From an uncultured Sutterella sp. (lineage in GTDB: Bacteria > Pseudomonadota > Gammaproteobacteria > Burkholderiales > Burkholderiaceae_F): 64,000 nucleotides of DNA. Where the stretch lies: contig UQYP01000008.1 in the NCBI GenBank assembly GCA_900545335.1, positions 1 to 64,000 on the forward strand. The letters are read 5' to 3'. Both the position numbers and the translations under genes were made by a program. The notes beneath the pieces are model-generated. The model saw only the letters and a list, made by a program, of their open reading frames with translations, did no database searches and was not told the DNA's origin. Within the stretch, counting starts at the first letter, position 1. Each line of letters begins with the position of its first letter. Of this stretch, positions 14,767-23,703 are shown one piece after another.

Positions 14767-15137
14767 CAATGTTCGTATGAGTCGATCAATTTCTGATCGG
14801 CATGCTCTTTGGCCAACTTCATTTCCATGGCCTCTGCTTTCGAGAAGCCCGAGGTTAAGAAAAAATTTATGGCCATCTGCGTAATGGCAATAAAATCGGC
14901 TGCCGGAATGTAATCAAACACTTCGGGACGTACCTTTGCCGCTCGCGCCGCAATAAATGCCGCAAAGTCTGTGTCCATCGCTAGAATCGGAGTGATTCGG
15001 CCACCGGGGGCGTCAAACAACTTTTTTGCTTCTTTGACGTCACGGCCAGTCAAACGTTCGAAATCAAAAACAAAGTTATCGTAAGTCTTGCCTTCAAAGG
15101 TGACAGACTTCTTCAACGGATAAACAATTTCACTCAT
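14766..15137 (-). CDS. Tail assembly chaperone gpE
   Basis: 123 residues; MSEIVYPLKKSVTFEGKTYDNFVFDFERLTGRDVKEAKKLF is the usual start of the P2 gpE / phage tail assembly chaperone family (given by location, residues 1-41). It lies between the tube gene and the tape measure, the invariant position for this function. It carries T TTT TTC in frame at codons 91-92; -1 slippage there gives a fusion with E'. Confidence 0.85.
   Translation of the reverse strand: MSEIVYPLKKSVTFEGKTYDNFVFDFERLTGRDVKEAKKLFDAPGGRITPILAMDTDFAAFIAARAAKVRPEVFDYIPAADFIAITQMAINFFLTSGFSKAEAMEMKLAKEHADQKLIDSYEH
14859..14865 (-). promoter_or_regulatory. -1 frameshift site T TTT TTC
   Basis: The heptamer is in phase with gpE (codon TTC at 14861-14859). 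After slipping, the -1 frame has no stop until 14635, giving a fused E-E' product of about 167 residues. P2 uses T TTT TTG at the same place. Confidence 0.8.
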
Positions 15138-15149
15138 AGAAAACCTTAG

Positions 15150-15175
15150 AACGAAAAAGGCCGCCGAAGCGGCCT
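15150..15175 (-). terminator. Terminator between tail tube and gpE
   Basis: On the minus strand AGGCCGC-TTCG-GCGGCCT is followed by TTTTT. It lies just after the tube gene and would reduce transcription into the tail chaperone and tape measure genes. Confidence 0.8.
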
Positions 15176-15181
15176 ATTAAA

Positions 15182-15709
15182 TTAACTCAAGCCCAAAGCC
15201 TGTTTGATGTCGTCCAAGAGATCTTGGCCGTCGACCTTGCAGACATAGTTGAACTTGTCGACTTCAAGGACTTCTTGACCATCAATGTAGATCTTGATGT
15301 AAGTCACCTCGAATTCTTCTTCCGTGTCGGTTGAAGCGCCGAGTTCGAAAGTGCCTAACGCCAAACGCTTCGGAGCGCACTTGACAGTGCAGCGAACCGG
15401 AACAATAGTGTTAGTGCCAGTGGCCGGATCGTAGACTTCCTGTGCGCCGCGAAGATCTAATTGATGATAAGTGTGGACGAACTTCTTCACTGCGTCCTGA
15501 CCGATCGTTCGGTAGTGCAGTGTCATCGCCATACTCTGCAATTGACCCTTCACAGGCAAATCGGACTCGCCGAGCATTCCACCGCCTTTTACGGTATCGG
15601 TCAGAAAGCTCAACTCGGGAAGGTCTGCCGTGACTACACCGATTTGAGAATCGTTTTCGTCAAAGACTCTAAAGTCGTTCAGTCTTTCAGGAATTTTGTT
15701 AGTTGCCAT
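15182..15709 (-). CDS. Major tail tube protein (FII)
   Basis: 175 residues of the P2 FII family. The N-terminal IPERLNDFRVFDENDSQIGV and central PVKGQLQSMAMTLHYRTIG are family-like. FII monomers form the inner tube inside the contractile sheath. It lies 12 bp after the sheath gene and is followed by a strong terminator, consistent with a highly expressed protein. Confidence 0.9.
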   Translation of the reverse strand: MATNKIPERLNDFRVFDENDSQIGVVTADLPELSFLTDTVKGGGMLGESDLPVKGQLQSMAMTLHYRTIGQDAVKKFVHTYHQLDLRGAQEVYDPATGTNTIVPVRCTVKCAPKRLALGTFELGASTDTEEEFEVTYIKIYIDGQEVLEVDKFNYVCKVDGQDLLDDIKQALGLS

Positions 15710-15721
15710 TTTTTATTCTCC

Positions 15722-17203
15722 TTATGCGAACAGAGCCTCAAGAGCAGACGGGTCATACTCAAGATCGAAGACGATTTCTCGGTTCGGGCTAGGCGGAGTC
15801 AGATGGACCTTGAATTTCGCGATGCCATCCATCAAATCGAGCGTTGTGTTGTCTTCTTTACGGAATTCAACGTAGCCGCCTAAAAGAGCACCAGTGGCCA
15901 CTAAACCATTAAGCCAAATATTGGCAGCGGCCAAAACTGTATCAATTTGGCGTCGATTCAATGGCGCATCAACACGCTGCCAGAACGTTTGGATCAGGGT
16001 GTTAGCGACCCAACCGAACATTCTACGAATCGGAATGATGCTGTCTTTGACATCAGTGTTGCCGGGATAGCAGGCTGTTTGACTGCCCCAGAACTTCCAA
16101 CCGCCGATGAAGTTGATTGCGGTGACAATACCTTGGCTATTGAGATAGGCGCCATCGTCCGGGCCAATCGTAACCTCCGTGCCATCCGCCAAAACGGTGG
16201 CAGTCATCTGCAAGTTCTTATTGGAAGGACTTACATACGGAATATCTTCATTGTCCGCGTCTGTATCCGCCATCAACACAGCGGCTTGTGTGGACAGGTG
16301 GTAAACCGTTCCGTCCATCGCAATTAACGGCCAGCAAAGAATCTGGTTCGGATCCACGATATTGTTTGTGTTCTTCCACTCAGCAACATTCGTGTAAGAC
16401 TTCACCGATTCTGTCGGTACATCAACCACGCAAACGGCTTTGAAAAGCGTATTGATTGAGGTGCACTTTGCGGCCATTACCGCAGCAACAGATGCGGAGT
16501 CGGAGAAGCCGGGAGCCAAGAGAATGCCCGGCGTTATGCGGAAGCGCGGGAAGCACTCGTGAACGAGTTCAAAACCGCTCTTTTTGCCGCTTGTGTCCAC
16601 ACCGCCAATGACTTCATCCGCAGTGACTTTGCTCGGATCAAGTTTTTCAGCGGAGAAGGTCAAAGCCTCAGCCGTTGCGCACTTGAATCCGTCATCATCA
16701 CTCAAAGACGTGATGACAAGGTTGCCATCACTATCAAACGATGCAACGAAATCGGTGTCAGCCGTGTAAGAGCTGCCGGAAGATTGTGCAAGCGAAATGG
16801 AAGACAAGATGATGCCAGTTTCAGCAATTATGGCTGAACCGGTCTTAGCATCCAAAGTCACGGAGGTCGTATCTGCCGTCTTTTTGTGCTTTGTCGGATC
16901 CAAAACGTTGACTGCAATAACCGGCTTAACGGAAAAGAGCGAGAACGCCGCTTGAGCGAATTCGCTCAGCGTGTATTCAAACTTATTTAAGCCGCTTGTC
17001 GAGTCAGCCTTGGCCGGGACGTATCCAAATGCTGCGACAAATTCATCGTAGCTATTGCACATAACCGGCTTATTGACATTGCTCGGATCCGTCATATTGA
17101 TCGGAGCGGTCCCCACAATAAACGAAACGCCCGCAGAAACTTCTACGGGCGTCACCAATGAAGTGGGGGTCTCCTTAGTGGTTACCCCATGGTTGTAGGC
17201 CAT
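15722..17203 (-). CDS. Contractile tail sheath protein (FI)
   Basis: 493 residues. Features of P2 FI include the N-terminal HGVTTKETPTSLVTPVEVS, the central GWKFWGSQTACYPGNTD region and the C-terminal RRMFGWVANTLIQTFWQRVDAPLNRR helix (short segments, residues about 345-420). Residues 100-200 are a variable insertion. It makes the outer contractile sheath and is paired with FII downstream. Confidence 0.93.
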   Translation of the reverse strand: MAYNHGVTTKETPTSLVTPVEVSAGVSFIVGTAPINMTDPSNVNKPVMCNSYDEFVAAFGYVPAKADSTSGLNKFEYTLSEFAQAAFSLFSVKPVIAVNVLDPTKHKKTADTTSVTLDAKTGSAIIAETGIILSSISLAQSSGSSYTADTDFVASFDSDGNLVITSLSDDDGFKCATAEALTFSAEKLDPSKVTADEVIGGVDTSGKKSGFELVHECFPRFRITPGILLAPGFSDSASVAAVMAAKCTSINTLFKAVCVVDVPTESVKSYTNVAEWKNTNNIVDPNQILCWPLIAMDGTVYHLSTQAAVLMADTDADNEDIPYVSPSNKNLQMTATVLADGTEVTIGPDDGAYLNSQGIVTAINFIGGWKFWGSQTACYPGNTDVKDSIIPIRRMFGWVANTLIQTFWQRVDAPLNRRQIDTVLAAANIWLNGLVATGALLGGYVEFRKEDNTTLDLMDGIAKFKVHLTPPSPNREIVFDLEYDPSALEALFA

Positions 17204-17206
17204 TTT

Positions 17207-17479
17207 TTACTCCTGTTTGTTTTTCAAGGTTTTCAATTGAGTTAAGTGGTAATTGAGGATGTGACCTTTTTTCGTGAGATTTTTTCGGGCTTCTTGAAGT
17301 TCCGAGATCGGGACCATGAGCCCCGTGATGTTCGGGTACTTCTTGATGAGCTCAGAAACGGGGAGCGGATATTTCCCTTTTTCGAACACCGAATAAGAAT
17401 TGAGCCCTTTGATCGAGGGCCCAACGTAGATCACTTTCGGTTGAGTGGCTTCAACCACAGGTTTCTTTTTAGAAGTCAT
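17207..17479 (-). CDS. Small head-tail region protein, unassigned
   Basis: 90 residues from the ATG at 17479 (MTSKKKPVVE), chosen because GGAG lies six bases upstream. A longer opening at 17491 would overlap the previous gene more. The core YVGPSIKGLNSYSVFEKGKYP, ELIKKYPNITGLMVPISEL resembles short proteins seen just before sheath genes in contractile phages. No function is known to me. Confidence 0.65.
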   Translation of the reverse strand: MTSKKKPVVEATQPKVIYVGPSIKGLNSYSVFEKGKYPLPVSELIKKYPNITGLMVPISELQEARKNLTKKGHILNYHLTQLKTLKNKQE

Positions 17480-17957
17480 AGATTTCTCCATTGTTAGGCA
17501 ATACAGGTTTGGGACTTCGGATGATCCATTCGGTTTTCATATCGATTTGCCAAAACGGCCAAGCCGGTGAGTCATATCCTTCCCATTTGATCGGGAATTC
17601 GAGCTGATACTTCCTTTCAAGCTGAAGGTCTGGCAATGTGCACAAGGCTTCTCGGATTCGCGCCATTACGTTGAGCGCATACTCATGGCCAATGGCTTCT
17701 TTTGAATAGGTACCAATGATGATCGCCACGGTTACGACCGTTGATTCACGATCCGTCTCTGCGCTCTCCGGTCTGACTAAGACAAATGGGTAAAGATCTT
17801 CATCAGTTACTTTCTCTTTGGTTGTCCTTGGGGGAAGGTATCCGTTGATGATCTGAAGCGATTTTCCTTGCCCATCGATTTCGCAAGGCAAAAGAAAGTC
17901 TTTGAGTTTTTCGGCCAGAAAATTCCGAATAGCTTTTGCTAAAAGGTTTTCAACCAT
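17469..17957 (-). CDS. Tail completion/terminator-like phage protein
   Basis: 162 residues between the gpZ-like gene and the sheath block, the position of tail-to-head joining proteins. IIIGTYSKEAIGHEYALNVMARIREAL and PIKWEGYDSPAWPFWQIDMKTEW (residues about 85-150) resemble minor tail proteins that cap the tube. Assigned by position and general shape only. Confidence 0.55.
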   Translation of the reverse strand: MVENLLAKAIRNFLAEKLKDFLLPCEIDGQGKSLQIINGYLPPRTTKEKVTDEDLYPFVLVRPESAETDRESTVVTVAIIIGTYSKEAIGHEYALNVMARIREALCTLPDLQLERKYQLEFPIKWEGYDSPAWPFWQIDMKTEWIIRSPKPVLPNNGEIYDF

Positions 17958-18548
17958 TTAACCCCTCTTTTTCTTGATGAACTCATTGATTGCATAGGCG
18001 GCTTCATGGTCAATGCGTTCAGCGAAGGTCTCTTGCATGACATTTCTGACATTTCGCGAGATTTCATCATTTGAAGCAATGAGCGGTATAGCGGGGCCGT
18101 AAGCCTCTTTTACCGGCAATGATTTCGTCCCAAGGCGTTGCAAGATCTTTCCTTTGAAGACAAAACTGTTTCCCAGTCTTTTTGCTCCGCCTTTTCGCTT
18201 GACTTGCACTCTTACCGGTTTTCTTGCGTTACCTGTCGTGTCGGTTCTTGGGCGGGTCTTGTATTGAACAAGAGGAAGCATCGCCCCTTTGCCGATAACA
18301 AGCGCTTCCAAACTTCCGACAGAAGCTTTTTCAATAGTGAAATGTCGCCGGATGGTCGAGGCTTTAAGCGTGTATTCATTCCGGATGGTGGCTACCGCTG
18401 CGGCTCGTCCCGCTGTTGCAGCGCGGTTCATTGCTCGTGAAACGGCCTTTTCGTATCCCTTTGGGATTCCTCTTAAAGCTTGGGCAACACGATTGAGCTG
18501 CAGTGTGCTTTGGCCATCGGAGATGATGACTTCAAAAGGTTTACTCAT
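17958..18548 (-). CDS. Minor tail protein Z-like
   Basis: 196 residues, similar in layout to lambda gpZ and prophage minor tail proteins. The N-terminus has YEKAVSRAMNRAATAGRAAA; the middle is strongly basic (RKPVRVQVKRKGGAKR); the end is KKKRG. In lambda, gpZ acts late in tail maturation. The start overlaps the previous gene by 4 bp. Confidence 0.65.
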   Translation of the reverse strand: MSKPFEVIISDGQSTLQLNRVAQALRGIPKGYEKAVSRAMNRAATAGRAAAVATIRNEYTLKASTIRRHFTIEKASVGSLEALVIGKGAMLPLVQYKTRPRTDTTGNARKPVRVQVKRKGGAKRLGNSFVFKGKILQRLGTKSLPVKEAYGPAIPLIASNDEISRNVRNVMQETFAERIDHEAAYAINEFIKKKRG

Positions 18549-18862
18549 TGCTTGTTTGCGTCAGCAACAATGACCAAGACTCCCATTTCTTCACTGACGG
18601 ACTGGACAATGTGATTCGATCCGTCAACTTGGATCAGGTCTCCTTCAGCCGGAGTCAAAATGTCGCCTGTTTTCACGTAAATCGTTAGCTGATTGACAAA
18701 AACGCCCACATACGATTCTTCGCTGTGGGCTTCATTGATGATTTTGTCCAAAATGCAGCGGACTTTATCGCCGTTGATAATGTGCTCTTCTGCGAATTCA
18801 TCAAGATTGATAAAGACGGCATTGACGTCATGTTCAACAGCTTGTTTAAAAGGACTGGTCAT
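18545..18862 (-). CDS. Head-tail joining protein, lambda FII-like
   Basis: 105 residues. The position (after the capsid block and before gpZ) and the pattern KVRCILD...YVGVFVNQLTIYVKTGDI, PAEGDLIQVDG resemble the lambda FII / ATP-binding-sugar-transporter-like head-tail joining family. It overlaps both neighbours by 4 bp. Confidence 0.6.
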   Translation of the reverse strand: MTSPFKQAVEHDVNAVFINLDEFAEEHIINGDKVRCILDKIINEAHSEESYVGVFVNQLTIYVKTGDILTPAEGDLIQVDGSNHIVQSVSEEMGVLVIVADANKQ

Positions 18863-19233
18863 TTCTTTTGGGTTGTAGCTCGACGGCGTCTTTTCACATT
18901 GATGACGACTTTCTTTGGCTCTTTTGCCGATTTGGCTTCGGTTTCTTGAGGATCGTCCTGTTCCTTGATGTCCAAAGCTTGAAGGCCAGGGAAGGGATCA
19001 ACTTCTTTTTCTTCCGTTGATTCTTCTGCCTCAGTTTCTAAAACTTCGGGTTCTTTCTCATTGGGCTCTAAATCCTTTTGATCAAGATTTTCGGCAGCTT
19101 GGATTTCATCAACGAGGTAACAAAGACCAGACTTCACCAATCTTTTAGCCACAGAATCGTCTAAATCGATGGTTTGTCCTGCACGATATCGAGTGCGAGC
19201 AAAAAGGACATTTTCAATGAAGGTAACCTTCAT
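18859..19233 (-). CDS. Acidic head accessory protein, lambda FI-like position
   Basis: 124 residues from the ATG at 19231-19233 (SD GGAG six bases upstream). The N-terminal 45 residues are folded-looking (VTFIENVLFARTRYRAGQTI). Residues 50-105 are very acidic (Glu/Asp-rich) and the tail is basic (VKRRRRATTQKK). Lambda FI sits here and is also acidic; no sequence identity is claimed. Confidence 0.6.
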   Translation of the reverse strand: MKVTFIENVLFARTRYRAGQTIDLDDSVAKRLVKSGLCYLVDEIQAAENLDQKDLEPNEKEPEVLETEAEESTEEKEVDPFPGLQALDIKEQDDPQETEAKSAKEPKKVVINVKRRRRATTQKK

Positions 19234-19244
19234 GCCTATCTCCA

Positions 19245-19270
19245 AAAAAATAGGGAGGCCGAAGCCTCCC
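19245..19270 (-). terminator. Terminator after major capsid gene
   Basis: Minus strand GGGAGGC-TTCG-GCCTCCC followed by TATTTTTTT. It lies 18 bp after the capsid stop and should raise capsid mRNA relative to downstream genes. Confidence 0.9.
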
Positions 19271-19287
19271 TGACTTAGCTGCAGTGG

Positions 19288-20352
19288 TTAAACCGCGTTG
19301 GCGATCACGTGGAAACCAAGGATGGTCTTAATGATCGGCAACGGACGGCTCTTGATTTGGACAATGCGGCCAGAAGGATTGGCGCGTTGCACCCAAGAAA
19401 TGGGAACGCGAGAGCCTTCAACGAACATGATCTTGTTGCTGTCCGCTTGTTCATTGACGATACCCACAACGCCATAGGCCAAAACCGTCTTGGCATTGGG
19501 AGAGGCCAACAAACACAAATTCTTCGGAACGAAGTTTTGCGTGGTGCCTTGGTCATCCACATACGTGGAGTCATAGCTGTAGATGTCGACAGCGGAATCC
19601 TTCAAATAGCCCCAATAGGTAACGCCTTCGGGGAGATTGTTAGGATCAATGTGGCCAAGATCGACACGGCGGTTGTCAAGGCTCTTGCTGTTGGCCAGCT
19701 TGTCAACAACGGCATCCACAACGTCCGAGCCCAAAATCAAGTCGCGCGGAGTGAAACCACCCGTCTGCATCATGGTACGGCGGATCTGACGAATATCGGC
19801 CAAGATGTCCGTTGCTTCGATAGAGGCATCCGTCCACTTAGTGCCAAGGGTCGTCTTCGGTTGTTCTCCGGAATCAAGCTGAGACCAGTATTTGATTACA
19901 TCGTTGTAACCATCGCCCTTGACAGTGATCTGACCAGTGAAGAGAGCTTCAGCGCACATGGCTTCTTCTCGACCGGTGATGATGTCATCCAAGTCAGAGA
20001 GATCCTGTCCCAACTGTTCTGCCGCGCGTTGAGCGGGGGTCTTTTGGGAATAGAGGGATTCGCCGGGGGCGCGCAAGAGCATATCTTCTGCCGTAGTCAC
20101 CATTTGAGGAGACACTTCAGGAGCTTCAAAACTCAAGGTCTTGTAGCCTTGACGGTCAACATTCTTGCCACCGATGCGGGGGTTAACGAAGGGAGCGATC
20201 TTGCGATTGCCAATGCCGCGAATGTCGAAATCAACACGGGCCGTGGCAAACGTAGGACGGTCCTTGAAGTAACGATCTCGGAGCCAGCTGGTGTATTTCT
20301 TTTCACCTTCGTTCACCATTTCCAACATGGTGCGGGTACTGAACATATCCAT
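19288..20352 (-). CDS. Major capsid protein, lambda gpE family
   Basis: 354 residues. Family features are the N-terminal FSTRTMLEMVNEGEKKYTSW, the FVNPRIGGKNVDRQGYKT loop, and the C-terminal RVPISWVQRANPSGRIVQIKS region. It follows the decoration protein by 15 bp, as D-E in lambda. Confidence 0.92.
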   Translation of the reverse strand: MDMFSTRTMLEMVNEGEKKYTSWLRDRYFKDRPTFATARVDFDIRGIGNRKIAPFVNPRIGGKNVDRQGYKTLSFEAPEVSPQMVTTAEDMLLRAPGESLYSQKTPAQRAAEQLGQDLSDLDDIITGREEAMCAEALFTGQITVKGDGYNDVIKYWSQLDSGEQPKTTLGTKWTDASIEATDILADIRQIRRTMMQTGGFTPRDLILGSDVVDAVVDKLANSKSLDNRRVDLGHIDPNNLPEGVTYWGYLKDSAVDIYSYDSTYVDDQGTTQNFVPKNLCLLASPNAKTVLAYGVVGIVNEQADSNKIMFVEGSRVPISWVQRANPSGRIVQIKSRPLPIIKTILGFHVIANAV

Positions 20353-20367
20353 TTTTAATTCTCCAAA

Positions 20368-20742
20368 TTAAAGATTCTTTTTGATGAAAATGCCTACATT
20401 ACGAGCGCTGACCTTGAAATCAGCAACAGTGGCGCTGTTGGCCGTATCAACAATCATGGCGGCTTCGTTGAATTCGCCGGTGAGGAAAACAGCAGCCTTG
20501 ACGGCGGCGCTTGTTGCATCAACGTCTTGTGCCAAAACAGCGTAAACAGCATCAAATGTGGTACTTGCAGGTTCTGACTCAACAGTCTTTTTCACCAGCT
20601 TGCCTTCGGCAGTCAACAACGAGCCACGCTTCAATTGACCCGTACCGGACGGAATTTCAATTTCGTCTGCCACCACAGGCATCATTTGTGTTGCGGCAAA
20701 CAGGTTGTCACGCTCCAACGTGTAGCTTTCTTGCATCGACAT
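20368..20742 (-). CDS. Head decoration protein, lambda gpD family
   Basis: 124 residues. TAEGKLVKKTVESEP, FDAVYAVLAQDVDATSA and VFLTGEFNEAAMI are gpD-like. Trimers bind the expanded capsid and stabilise it. The order protease-D-E supports the call. Confidence 0.88.
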   Translation of the reverse strand: MSMQESYTLERDNLFAATQMMPVVADEIEIPSGTGQLKRGSLLTAEGKLVKKTVESEPASTTFDAVYAVLAQDVDATSAAVKAAVFLTGEFNEAAMIVDTANSATVADFKVSARNVGIFIKKNL

Positions 20743-20754
20743 TTCAACTTCTCC

Positions 20755-21837
20755 TTATTTACGTGCGAAAGATTTGCGAGCGGCAGCAATAGCTGCTTTC
20801 ATTTCTGCTTCTTCTTTTTGCTTTTGCTCAGAGTTCTGCTCTAGGCCTTCGTTGCTCGGCTGATCAAGATTGGCAGCTTCTGCAGAATCTTCTTGACGGT
20901 CATGCAGCATTTGTGCCATTCGTTCTTTGTCAGCCTTCAGGATGGCAATGGCCAATTGCTCAGCTGTCATTCGTTTTTGACCAAACTTTGCTTCGGCAAC
21001 CATCTTTTCAAAACCGGCAACAGCAATTTCCTCAATGGCTTGGATTCGAGCACGCTCGTTTTCTTCGCCTTGCTTAATGCCTTCATTGCGAACAGCCTGA
21101 TACAAGTCGGGGTAGTCCGCCTTCAATTTTTCTAAATCCATTTTTGGATCCTCCATTTTGATTGCGGGCGACTTGTGCGCTACCGCTTTCGGAAGCCATT
21201 CAGGAAGATGGCCAACCAATTTGGCGGCTTCCACCTTCAGGCCGTTACACATGAACGTGTCACCATCCAACTCGTTTGTTACTGAGCTGGATTCGTCCAC
21301 TTCGTCTGCTAAACCGAATTCCACAGCTTCTTCAGCAGTGAAATACGTTTCAGCATTCATCTTTTCGCGGATGGCCTCAGGATCTTTACCGGTCTTTGCT
21401 TGGTAGATGTCGATGATGTTTTCTTCAAGCTTGACCAAGTCATCCGCACTTTTTTGCATATCGCCTGCATTTCCCCAAACAACCGAGCTCACGCGATGGA
21501 TCATCATCATGGAGCCTTTGGGCATGATGACCTTTGCACCCGGGACGCTCGTGATGATTGTCCCGGCGCTCATGGAAACACCATCAACGCGAATTTCAAT
21601 TTGCCCCTTGTGGGCTTTAAGCAGGGAGTAAATAGAAAGGGCCGTATAAACCGACCCTCCAAATGTGTTGATTGAGATGTTGATTTTGTTGTCTGATGGA
21701 ATTGAACGCAGATCTTTCAACAAATCGTTTTCATTGAAACCTTTGTTGAAAAAGCTGTCTTTTTCACCGCCAACATAACCAAAAAGGTCAATTTGGCTGG
21801 TTTTCCCATTGTTCGTTACATTCCAAAATTTATTCAT
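20755..21837 (-). CDS. ClpP-type prohead protease with scaffold tail
   Basis: 360 residues. Residues 1-200 are a ClpP/S49-like serine protease: GGSVYTALSIYSLLKAH, the nucleophile region GVSMSAGTII and MMMIHRVS with the histidine. Residues 230-360 are charged and helical, like a scaffold fused to the protease (lambda C/Nu3 arrangement). It overlaps the portal stop by 8 bp. Confidence 0.9.
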   Translation of the reverse strand: MNKFWNVTNNGKTSQIDLFGYVGGEKDSFFNKGFNENDLLKDLRSIPSDNKINISINTFGGSVYTALSIYSLLKAHKGQIEIRVDGVSMSAGTIITSVPGAKVIMPKGSMMMIHRVSSVVWGNAGDMQKSADDLVKLEENIIDIYQAKTGKDPEAIREKMNAETYFTAEEAVEFGLADEVDESSSVTNELDGDTFMCNGLKVEAAKLVGHLPEWLPKAVAHKSPAIKMEDPKMDLEKLKADYPDLYQAVRNEGIKQGEENERARIQAIEEIAVAGFEKMVAEAKFGQKRMTAEQLAIAILKADKERMAQMLHDRQEDSAEAANLDQPSNEGLEQNSEQKQKEEAEMKAAIAAARKSFARK

Positions 21838-23425
21838 CGTTTGTCTCCGGAGTCTGTGTCATCTGAGAAGTCGTGCTGGGGGCTAGTCCGTCAGCTCTTC
21901 GCATTTCTTCCTCGCGTTTACGTCTTGCATGAATGGCGTCATATTTCATGCCGGTCAGCTCGGCTGCTTCGCGTTCTCGTGTTGAGAAGCCCTCTTCGAC
22001 TCGAACCTTGGCGGCGTTAGCTTCCTTGAGCGGGTCTAACTGTCCTTGAGCGTCACCGTACCAATCGGCGCCACTCCAGGCTTGCCGAATGGCAGGGTCA
22101 TCAAAAAAGCCGGGAGCTTTTACCCGGCCTTTGAGGATCGCTTCGGTTAACCATTCTTGGTAAACCGGTTGGCAGAAGTTAGAAATGAGCCATTCTCTGC
22201 GCATTCTGAACATCTTCCATGCTTCAAGCAGGGAAGCTCTCGAAGCGCTATACGAAGCGGTGAAGTTCTTGACGAGGAGCTCGTATGGAATTTCTAAAGC
22301 CGTTCCGATTTGTCTGCAGATTGCGACAACAAAACCTTCGAAGTTTGCGTTTGGTCTGCCCGGATTGGCGACATCGACCGATTCGTTTTCGTCTAAGTGA
22401 ACGATCGAGCCATTTCCCAATTCGTAGGAATAAGGATCCGGATCAATCTTTTTACTCGGGTCAAAGCCAAAGTTAAGACCAGACTGCGGGTTTGTGCTTT
22501 TAACAAAAACCGTAAACATCCCAGACACAACCGCGGCCATTAGCTCAGCATCGCTGTATCTGGTGATTTGCTTCAAAGATTCCAGTACAGGCGCAAGCAG
22601 GGGAACGCCGCGGCGCTGAGCTGGTCTTTCGACATCGCACATAATGTGCAGGACATTTCGTCTTCCGGTCTTAGGACCAAAAGCCAAAAGGCGAGTCCAT
22701 TCTTGGAGCCCCTTTGTGACATTGAGGTGCGAATACGTGTAAGGGTGGTTTTTTGCTACCCAGTACGCGATGGTTTCTCCATGCTTTCCCACTTCGACGC
22801 CACCGAGAATGTTTTTTCCCATTTCGATGTTGTCGGGGTTGCAGACTCTGTCAGCCTCAATGAGACTTACTCTCAAGTCATAGGGGACGCCTCCGCGCTT
22901 GATGAAGGGCATAACGACAAAAACGTCTCCGCTCATCAGAGCTGACAGAAGAACTAAGGACTGCAGCTGATAGAAGTTCTGGCGGCGTTCGGCGTCACAA
23001 TTGACGCTTCCGGCCCACAAATTCCATTCACGCTCAGTATTACTTTCCCATTCTTTGGCCTCATGCTCAGTCAAACCGAGGTATTGTGCATCAATTTGAG
23101 CATTCAGCATCAAGCCGGAGCCAACCACGTTTGTGCGAACAGTCTTAAGCGCGCCCGTTGCGAGCGGGGAACCCATGTACACATCACGAGAGCGATTTCG
23201 AAGCGTCTCAATATTATCTACGATGTCTTCATCGGCAGACATCCCACTTGTAATCCAGCCAAGCAGGCTTTTCTTGCCGTAAGAAGCGCCGTGTTTGCCG
23301 TAACCTGTTCCGCTTCCGGAGAGAGCATTAAAAGTATTAAAAACTTTTATCTTTTCCCGTGCCACCATTCGGTTCAGCTGAGCTTGCGGAGAAAATATCC
23401 CAATTGTTTTATCCAAGAGGTTCAT
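21830..23425 (-). CDS. Portal protein, lambda gpB family
   Basis: 531 residues. LRNRSRDVYMGSPLATGALKT near residue 70, GRRNVLHIMCDVERPAQRRGVP near residue 250 and LLVKNFTASYSASRASLLEAW near residue 410 are strong lambda-portal signatures. It forms the dodecameric ring through which DNA enters. It lies 9 bp after the W-like gene. Confidence 0.93.
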   Translation of the reverse strand: MNLLDKTIGIFSPQAQLNRMVAREKIKVFNTFNALSGSGTGYGKHGASYGKKSLLGWITSGMSADEDIVDNIETLRNRSRDVYMGSPLATGALKTVRTNVVGSGLMLNAQIDAQYLGLTEHEAKEWESNTEREWNLWAGSVNCDAERRQNFYQLQSLVLLSALMSGDVFVVMPFIKRGGVPYDLRVSLIEADRVCNPDNIEMGKNILGGVEVGKHGETIAYWVAKNHPYTYSHLNVTKGLQEWTRLLAFGPKTGRRNVLHIMCDVERPAQRRGVPLLAPVLESLKQITRYSDAELMAAVVSGMFTVFVKSTNPQSGLNFGFDPSKKIDPDPYSYELGNGSIVHLDENESVDVANPGRPNANFEGFVVAICRQIGTALEIPYELLVKNFTASYSASRASLLEAWKMFRMRREWLISNFCQPVYQEWLTEAILKGRVKAPGFFDDPAIRQAWSGADWYGDAQGQLDPLKEANAAKVRVEEGFSTREREAAELTGMKYDAIHARRKREEEMRRADGLAPSTTSQMTQTPETNDE

Positions 23426-23434
23426 TCATTTCTC

Positions 23435-23665
23435 CTAAATATCTCTAGGGACCGCACGCGAGACTTTGATACCTCCGGTGCCTCCGCTTTCCAATTTGTC
23501 GAGCTCATTTCGCCAGTATGTGATTCTGGCGGCGATGTCTGACAAATTTGCTCTGGTCAGGCTTCGGGTCCCAATTTTGTAAGACTGCCCGGTGGCTACC
23601 GCCCGTTCAGCGTCAAGCCACATTTTCAAATTGGCTCTTGCTTCATCAATCGTTATCCAAGCCAT
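23435..23665 (-). CDS. Head completion protein W-like
   Basis: 76 residues. ITIDEARANLKMWLDAERAVATGQ, SYKIGTRSLTRANLSDI is the usual gpW / DUF6148-like pattern (short basic helix pair). It sits between terminase and portal, as lambda W. Confidence 0.85.
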   Translation of the reverse strand: MAWITIDEARANLKMWLDAERAVATGQSYKIGTRSLTRANLSDIAARITYWRNELDKLESGGTGGIKVSRAVPRDI

Positions 23666-23676
23666 AAAATCCTCAA

Positions 23677-23703
23677 TAAAAAAGCGCGTCTACAAAGACA
23701 CGC
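23677..23703 (-). terminator. Terminator overlapping the terminase stop
   Basis: Minus strand GCGTGTC-TTTGTA-GACGCGC (one G-T pair) followed by TTTTTT. It begins within the last terminase codons. Confidence 0.65.

Noticed and set aside
15947..16327. Antisense frames in the tail sheath gene
   Set aside because: Shadows of a well-supported gene.
19309..20358. 349-codon open frame antisense to the major capsid gene
   Set aside because: Complement of a strongly coding capsid gene with biased codons; no SD and no recognisable domain.
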